In this document: positions 58,331-64,000 of the stretch, piece by piece
Layout of the letters: each line of letters starts with the position of its first letter
Numbering within the stretch: position 1 is the first letter of the stretch
NCBI GenBank assembly: GCA_963556145.1
Contig: OY744470.1
Location: 5,828,001 to 5,892,000, forward strand
DNA: 64,000 nucleotides
Direction of reading: 5' to 3'
Source of the DNA: Hygrocybe punicea
Lineage: Eukaryota > Basidiomycota > Agaricomycetes > Agaricales > Hygrophoraceae
Notes under the pieces: model-generated
Told to the model about the DNA's origin: nothing
What the model saw: only the letters and a program-made list of their open reading frames with translations
Databases searched by the model: none
Position numbers and translations under genes: made by a program

Positions 58331-60340
58331 TACCACATCAGGACTTTCCACATTTAGTCGGGATCTAAAGTGATTTCTAAAGTTAGCACCAAAATATAAT
58401 CTTTAGATTTACATTTAGGCCTAGCCTAAATATTGAATTTAAGTCACAAATAAATGTATATCTAAATTATTTATTTATTTTCATCTTTAGGTTATTCTTG
58501 CAATCAAAATAATTATCAGATCTATATTGTAAGGGGAAAGTATAATTTAGTTCCAAGTTTACTCAAATTTCTAGTCCAAATTTAGGCATCACCTAAAGGC
58601 AGGCCAAAATTAAAACTTTCGGTAGCGTTAAAATAATAAATTTAATAATTATCAAAATGTAAGATTTTCGGCAGCTATTTAAATTCAAAGTTGTTGTTAG
58701 ATCTAAAGCTATTGCCCGCGCCATTGCCCGCTCGTCGCCCGCCCGTCGCCCACCCATTGCCCACCCATCTCCCAATCTTACCTCACGAGCCCAGCTCCAA
58801 CGTCAATTGACATGGTGGTGGGGTTCGTGAGGTGATGACAGAGGTAGGGGGAGAGGCAGGTGGGGGAGATGGCAGGGGCGACAAGGGTGTACGGGGGCAC
58901 GACAGAATGAGAGCGAGATGGCGGGGGCACGATAGGATGGGAGGGTGACGAGCGTGGGTGATGAGGGTGTGGGAGATGGCGGGGGCACGATAGGATGGGA
59001 GGGCGACGAGGGTGTAGGTGATGAGGTGTGGGAGATGGCGTGGGCATGGCACGATGGGATGGGAGGAGATGGCGTGGGGGACGAGGGAGTGGGAGGGTGA
59101 GGAGATGGCGTGGGCGTGGGCGACAAGGGTGTGGCGTGGGCGACGAGGGTGTGGATGACGAGGGTGTGGGAGATGGCGTGGGGTGTGGGCGAGGGAGGTG
59201 ATGGCGGAGGTGGCTTGGCGGGAGATGGCGTTGGTGATGAGGGTGAGGGAGATGGCGTGGACATGGGTGAGGGAGATGGCGGGGGCACGATGGGAGGGCG
59301 ACGAGAGGGTGTGGGAGATTGCGTGGTGATGGGATGGGATGGTGGGGAGATGGCGTGGGTGTGGACGAGGGAGATGGCGCGGGCATGGCCATGGGGGATC
59401 CAATTTTGGATGGGTTAGATGTGGGCGACGAGAGCGTGGGCGACGAGAGTGTGGCGATGAGAGCGTGGGCGATGAGAGCGTGGCGATGGGAGCGTGGGCG
59501 ATGAGAGCGTGGCGACGGCGTGGCGATGAGAGCGTCGCGTGTGCGACGAGGGTGCGGCGTGGGCGACAAGGGTGTGGGAGATGGCGAGTGTGAGGAGAGA
59601 TGGCGACGACGACGAGGGAGATGGGAGATGGCGTGGGTGTGGACGAGGGAGATGATGGGGAGGGCGGAGGTGTGGGCGACGGCTTGGCAGGAAATCGAGG
59701 GTGGGAAATGGCGGCGAGGGCGAGGGAGATGGCGTGGGGTGTGGGAGATCGTCATACTTGGGCAGGGGAGATGCCGGGGATGGGATGAGCGGGAGCGGGA
59801 GAGATGGCGAGATGGCGTCACGGTGGGTGTGAGGTCGAAAAAAAAATTTGATTGGTTTTGTCGACGTCGGAGCTGGGTTCAGGTCATGATTGGGAGGTGG
59901 GCGACGGGTGGGCGATGGGTGGGCGATGGGTGGACGACGGGTGGACGACGGGTGGGCGATAGCTTTAGTTCTGATTGAAATTTGGAATGTTGATAACCGC
60001 CGAAATTTTTTTTTTGATAACTATTAAATCCATTATTTTAGTCACACTGAAAGTTTAAATTTTGGCCTGCCTTTGGATGATACCTAAATTTAGACTAGCA
60101 AATTTGAGTAAACTTGTAGCGAAATTCTGTTTTCCTTCCACAATCTAGAACAGGTCATCATTTTAATTGTAAAACTAGTCTAAAGATGAAACTAAATAAA
60201 TACTTTAGATGTACATTTATTTGTGACTTAAATTCAATATTTAGGCTAGGCCTAAATGTAAATCTAAAAATTATATTTTTCCGCTCACTTTAGAAACCAC
60301 TTTAGACCCCAACTAAATGTTGGAACTCCTGAGGTGTACC
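58331..60340. mobile_element. 2.0-kb inverted-arm element with AT-rich ends and G-rich core
   Basis: The left arm (58331 to about 58690) matches the reverse complement of the right arm (about 59980 to 60340). Shared segments include ACATTTAGTYGGGRTCTAAA, the TTTAGGCCTAGCCTAAATAT block, TTGAATTTAAGTCACAAATA and GGCCAAAATTTAAACTTTC-like parts. The inner edges carry GCCCACCCATC/GATGGGTGGGC words in inverted orientation. No transposase. Exact termini and a target duplication were not resolved. Confidence 0.75.
58700..59960. repeat. G-rich minisatellite core
   Basis: Built of GGAGATGGCG, TGGGCGACGAGG and GTGTGGG words in shifting order, with a local GATGAGAGCGTGGC sub-array at 59430-59545. The strong strand asymmetry (G-rich plus strand) creates a 347-codon Pro/His/Ser/Arg frame on the minus strand (58778-59821) that is not a credible gene. 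Confidence 0.9.
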
Positions 60341-61040
60341 ACTTGTATGTACTGATGTGCTTGACATTGTAAGGGGAATTGATCCAGGGATTGCTGAAGT
60401 TGACAATGGCCTGACAGAGTTGCGAGTGATTATTCCCTCATATCTACCCTGATAAGAAGATCATCACATTCAATCAGGTGGCCGTGTTGTGACCAACTTC
60501 AACTGGGAAAATCACTGTCTCTCCGATTTTCCGACGCACCCGTACACATCGGCCCGGGTGTAACCCGCAGGTCAAACCCGTGGGCTACCCGGGCGACCAG
60601 TGCCCATGTCAGGCCCTACACTCAGATGTCCTAACAATGCATGCAGAAAATGCAGTCGGATAAGAACGGTTGCGTGTGGTTGGCGACATGCGCTGCAGGG
60701 ATTCTCAACGATATCTGGGCAGTGACGAATGATTGACGGAAGTGTATTACCTATGGAAGTGCTCAACGATGTCGTAGAGTAACGCCATATTTCTGGAGGC
60801 AGTCTTCATCCACGGAAGATGAAAGGGAGTGGATGAACACAGGCGCTCCAGCCAAACGTCGTCACTCGTTAAATTCGTGCTGCGTTTCCCCTCCAAGCGG
60901 TCTGTCCTGTCGAACTACACAAATACTACAAAGAAGAAAGGTGTGACTAAATGCTTTGATTTTCAGCGTGGGGCCTGAGCAAGAGACTGTGAGAACTTGG
61001 TCCAATCGGGCACCATAGCAGACTAACGATCGCCCTCAGC
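60341..61040. other. No gene recognised
   Basis: 60520-60620 is rich in CCCGGGTG/ACCCGCAGG/ACCCGTGGG words, as in small non-autonomous elements, but termini were not found. Confidence 0.3.
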
Positions 61041-61044
61041 AGCC

Positions 61045-61374
61045 TCAACCCCAGAGCTCCCAAACATCCGGACCGTCCAGTACATGTGGTCGAGCAAACT
61101 CGATCGACTCATCAATTGGTCCGACCTCTCGTTTCTTCAACTCTTCCTCGTCGTAGCCGTCACCCAAGACGATGACCACGGATAGACAATCGGTTGGATC
61201 AGTCGGAGGATGGTCATAGGCCGCTGCGATGTACTTGTATCCCTCGCGGTTCATCCTACTAATGATGACGCGGATGAAATGGTCGACTTGCGGGTCACGG
61301 GTGCTTTCCACCTCTGCGATCCCCGCAACCTTTCGTCTATTGATTTTGAAGCCTTGAACGTATTTCTTCCGCAT
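61045..61374 (-). CDS. Hypothetical protein (109 aa or last exon of a longer gene)
   Basis: Starts MRKKYVQGFKINRRKVAG and ends VLDGPDVWELWG; mixed alpha/beta character with a charged helix (YDEEELKKRE). The sequence upstream on the minus strand to about 61510 also reads as protein (HFDFTIFKSPGTTKEHVPFL, DFVRILNP) in another frame, and CTTATAG lies just before the ATG, so this may be a 3' exon. No stops within. No family recognised. Divergent to the next gene. Confidence 0.45.
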   Translation of the reverse strand: MRKKYVQGFKINRRKVAGIAEVESTRDPQVDHFIRVIISRMNREGYKYIAAAYDHPPTDPTDCLSVVIVLGDGYDEEELKKREVGPIDESIEFARPHVLDGPDVWELWG

Positions 61375-61749
61375 AACGGTAACTATAAGACAAAGGGTTT
61401 AAGATTCTGACGAAGTCGGAGAGAAAAGGGACATGCTCTTTTGTCGTTCCGGGAGATTTGAAGATAGTGAAGTCGAAATGTGGCACGGTCAAGGTGAGAA
61501 TCGCAAACAAATATATTGATAATTGGTCGAGTCACAACGATATTTGGAACTGTACTGGAGTCTCATCGATCTCATCCACATCCATCCAGATCTTTTGGCA
61601 CGGATACGTCAGTGAGAGATTCACAGACAACACCACAGCTCTGCTCAGGAATTTCTTTTACGTGCGCTATCGTCCATCATGTGCTCTTAATAGTCATCGC
61701 TGCACTCTGCATTCTGCATTCTGCAGCCGGCTTCCTCACTCCAACAGCC

Positions 61750-62577
61750 ATGGCCGTTCTCCACACAAAGCCTTACTTGAAATACATCCTGCGCGCTTCC
61801 GTAATGCATCAGGATCAAAGAGAAGACATCACATACGTCGTCATCTCCGAGTTCCTTGCGGAGCACAAAAACCCTCCCAGCCGCTTTGTCATCTACCCGC
61901 AAATTTCACTTCGCTGGAAACCCGATAATCCCAACGACAAACGCGAAGAGGTTCCGGACTTCGGATTGGGCAACTTCACTCACCAAAGCCCCTACTTCAA
62001 ACTTCGCATTGGAGCTGAAGCAAAACGAAGTTTGGATGTCATGATGAACCTGCCAGAGCCATCAGCCATTGAAACACTCACAACTGTCGTATCAGCTTTC
62101 CATTCCCTCTTCTACCAGGGGGAGGACCAGGCGAAAGCTGCAATCAAGGGGAGGCAAACGTTCGTGGACTACATTCCTTACTTCCTTTTTGTTGGCCCGT
62201 ACTGGGTATCCGTACAATACGGCCCATTCACAGCGTCAGAGCTGGGCGTACGCACACACAAAGTATCCAACAGTGCCGACTTCGCCGAGTCCACAAAGGC
62301 GATCGCCCGGCTCGAAGGCCCGCCCATCCAACATCACTTATATCTCCTTGGGACGAATGAGTCTACCGCTGAATTAGAAAGAGTCATATCATCGACGGAC
62401 GGATTGGCACACCATTTGATAGTCGGAGCGGCCCAATATCATTGTATGTGCATTTTTTTATCACCCTTGACACCCCCATGTTCCAACGAGGATTACAGAG
62501 ACTCTGTTGCACATTGCGCCGTTGCGGTGGCAAGAGAAGCTTGTCGAACGAGTATCTATGGGACATTTGCCCTGTAA
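61750..62577 (+). CDS. PD-(D/E)XK nuclease-like hypothetical protein
   Basis: The ATG at 61750 has a good context (AGCCATGG); the frame is open upstream to 61516 but protein-like only from here. Residues 69-92 hold the signature: Pro69-Asp70 in EVPDFGLGNF and Glu90-x-Lys92 in RIGAEAKR, the PD..E-x-K arrangement of restriction-endonuclease folds. Flanking motifs: ITYVVISEFLAEHKNP, RFVIYPQISLRW, AFHSLFYQGEDQAKAA, YFLFVGPYWVSVQYGPF and THKVSNSADFAE. Such proteins are numerous in Agaricomycetes (recollection). The last ~45 residues after AAQYH look non-homologous; a GTATGT at 62443 may be a donor, but the splice tested gives a stop. DNA cleavage is inferred from the motif only. Confidence 0.55.
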   Translation: MAVLHTKPYLKYILRASVMHQDQREDITYVVISEFLAEHKNPPSRFVIYPQISLRWKPDNPNDKREEVPDFGLGNFTHQSPYFKLRIGAEAKRSLDVMMNLPEPSAIETLTTVVSAFHSLFYQGEDQAKAAIKGRQTFVDYIPYFLFVGPYWVSVQYGPFTASELGVRTHKVSNSADFAESTKAIARLEGPPIQHHLYLLGTNESTAELERVISSTDGLAHHLIVGAAQYHCMCIFLSPLTPPCSNEDYRDSVAHCAVAVAREACRTSIYGTFAL

Positions 62578-62654
62578 ACTGTACATTTATAATAAAGACG
62601 TTCAATTTGAACTTCCCACCGGGGCTCTGACGCTTTTTCAACCTCTACGTGGCA

Positions 62655-63563
62655 CTTTACAAGTCACCACTCACATCCGTTCAGACACAAATCCTTCTTG
62701 CTGCCTCTCCGACACTCTATCGCAATGACACCGACCGTGAACTCCTTCCGCCAAGAATCCAACTGTTTTTACCTCTCCGGCACACATATCCCATCCGCCA
62801 TCTTCCTCGCAGTCCACTCTCACTCCACCACAATTTCTCACCTCTTCATCCCCCCAATCCAACCTGCCGACATTCTCTGGTCCATCCCACCCCCGACACC
62901 CGATCAAGCCAAATCCACCCACGACATTGACTCCGTCTCTCTCCTCGATGCCCTTCACCTAACCCTCCACGCTCTCACCACCACTCACCCCACCGCACTT
63001 ATTCACACCCTCCCAAACTCCCCCAATTTCCCCTCCCTCCCCTCCCTTTCACCACAACCGACGCCTACCTCCTCTCAGCTCTCCACCGCGCCCGCCTCAC
63101 AAAATCCCAATACGAGATCTCCCAAATCTGCATCGCCAACTCCATCTCGTCATCCGCCCACGAAACAGTCATGCGTCTCCTCGGCTCCCCTCCCGCTCTT
63201 CTCCCTGCCCAATGGCGCATCGACTCTGAAGCAGAAGCAGAAGCCGTCTTTGTCGCGACATGCAGACGCCAGGGGTCCGTCTATGCGCACCATCTGCTCT
63301 CACCCTTGCTAACCTTGGATTTAGCGCAATCCACCAAGCTTACCTCCCCATCGTAGCATCCGCCTCCGCGCATCAACGCTCCATTATTACTGCAACGACC
63401 GGCCCTTTGCCTGCGATTCATCCCCGCTCCCACCGCCAGTCCTCCTCATCGACGCAGGCTGCGAATGGAACTGCTATGCTTCCGACAGTCCGTCTCTCTC
63501 CTCCTTCTTTCACCTGTATTTTCCTGACAAACTTGTAGTCACACGAACGATGCCATTGAATCG
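62655..63563 (+). pseudogene. Xaa-Pro dipeptidase (prolidase, M24B) pseudogene, N-terminal two-thirds
   Basis: Frames in order: LLAASPTLYRNDTDREL; shift near 62737; SFRQESNCFYLSG, LFIPPIQPADILWSIPPPT and AKSTHDID; shift near 63050; TTDAYLLSALHRARLTKSQY, ISQICIANSI, EAEAEAVFVATCRRQG; a 51-bp intron (GTCCGT..TTTAG); AIHQAYLPIVASASA; a shift of one base near 63375; TLHYYCND, VLLIDAGCEWNCYASD; a 52-bp intron; ITRTMPLNR and stop. The AMP_N-type N-domain and the start of the metallopeptidase domain are present. The first two metal ligands (Asp in LIDAGC and Asp in YASDITRT) are there; the later His/Glu ligands are missing. Prolidase removes X-Pro dipeptides in the cytosol. Confidence 0.85.
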
Positions 63564-64000
63564 GTAACAACGGTAAAGGGGACCCTGACCACGTGGCACC
63601 CCGACGGGGACCCGAAAAAAACGCGACGTGGACAGTCTCGATAGCACCCCTCACACGCTAATAGACGAGATACAACGCGAGCATAGAGTACACGGAAGTA
63701 AATAACACGGTATCAAGGGGATGTCTACAAGAAATCGCCCCCCCGCGACGAATATGACGCGTAGAGGTGCCACAGCACAACACAGCGAGAATGACAGATC
63801 CAGACTAGGGCTCGGTGAAAAATGACGTTGTTATTAACTAGTTATTAACTCCTGAGCGAAATTGGGTTGTGAATATATGTAAAGAATCCCAGATAGCCAG
63901 CGTGGCTGCTGTGGCAAGCTCACAATGTCAAAAGGTGGCGGCGGGTCATATATATGAACGGTAGAAGCATAATCCAACTTTCCCCCATTTTCGTGTCGGT
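63564..64000. other. No gene recognised
   Basis: No domain-bearing frame. The window ends here; nothing supports a promoter or repeat. Confidence 0.35.

Noticed and set aside
58778..59821. 347-codon Pro/His/Ser/Arg-rich open frame (minus), the second longest uninterrupted frame region by eye
   Set aside because: Produced by the G-rich minisatellite; several overlapping frames on both strands are equally long and show the same repeats.

Overview
The window looks like a gene-poor, transposon-rich stretch of an Agaricomycete (basidiomycete) nuclear genome. The evidence is spliceosomal introns of about 49-57 bp, a fungal Ty3/gypsy pol, a Helitron with a PIF1-type helicase, a fungal alpha-kinase relic, and Hsp90 and prolidase pseudogenes. 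Many stop codons inside otherwise readable frames are TGA where CGA is expected, the mark of CpG methylation decay. I saw no rRNA, confirmed tRNA, CRISPR or prokaryotic features.

Layout. 0-2.7 kb: 3' part of a Ty3/gypsy pol, one frame broken by five in-frame stops. 2.86-3.57 kb: a 714-bp foldback element. 3.7-5.0 kb (-): a spliced 399-aa coiled-coil, Cys-cluster protein. 5.94-13.02 kb: a 7.1-kb element made of two nearly identical 3.3-kb inverted arms around a 200-N gap. It carries subterminal minisatellite arrays, is flanked by the direct repeat TGACACCAC, and has a paralogous empty site near 54.2 kb. 13.7-25.5 kb: a decayed Helitron between two arrays of hairpin-bearing 160-170-bp repeats; a solo LTR interrupts its Rep region. 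25.9-26.4 kb: a hAT-like MITE. 27.3-29.6 kb (-): an alpha-kinase relic. 30-35 kb: minisatellites and dispersed repeats.

35.7-45 kb (-): a MULE, reconstructable as a 7-exon, 841-residue transposase (FAR1-like, transposase core, SWIM, CCHC) with a C48/Ulp1-like protease gene beside it. The transposase is split by a hAT-like MITE that itself holds a solo LTR. The protease gene is split by another solo LTR, and a third MITE lies just upstream. Hsp90 fragments sit on both sides. 49.1-51.5 kb: a 175-bp repeat array and a fourth solo LTR. 53.3-56.2 kb (-): relics of a proline-rich/SAM-like gene and a C2H2-finger gene. 58.3-60.3 kb: an element with AT-rich inverted arms and a G-rich minisatellite core. 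61-63.6 kb: the most gene-like end, with a short hypothetical gene, a PD-(D/E)XK-like gene and a frameshifted prolidase pseudogene.

The window is best read as layered insertions: host gene fragments and autonomous elements at the bottom, then MITEs, then solo LTRs. Four solo LTRs of one 1.63-1.66 kb family each keep a perfect 5-bp target duplication, and up to three 8-bp hAT-like duplications allow relative dating. Three unrelated element types here (the 714-bp foldback, the 7.1-kb palindrome and the Helitron flanks) use arrays of short dyad words at their ends.
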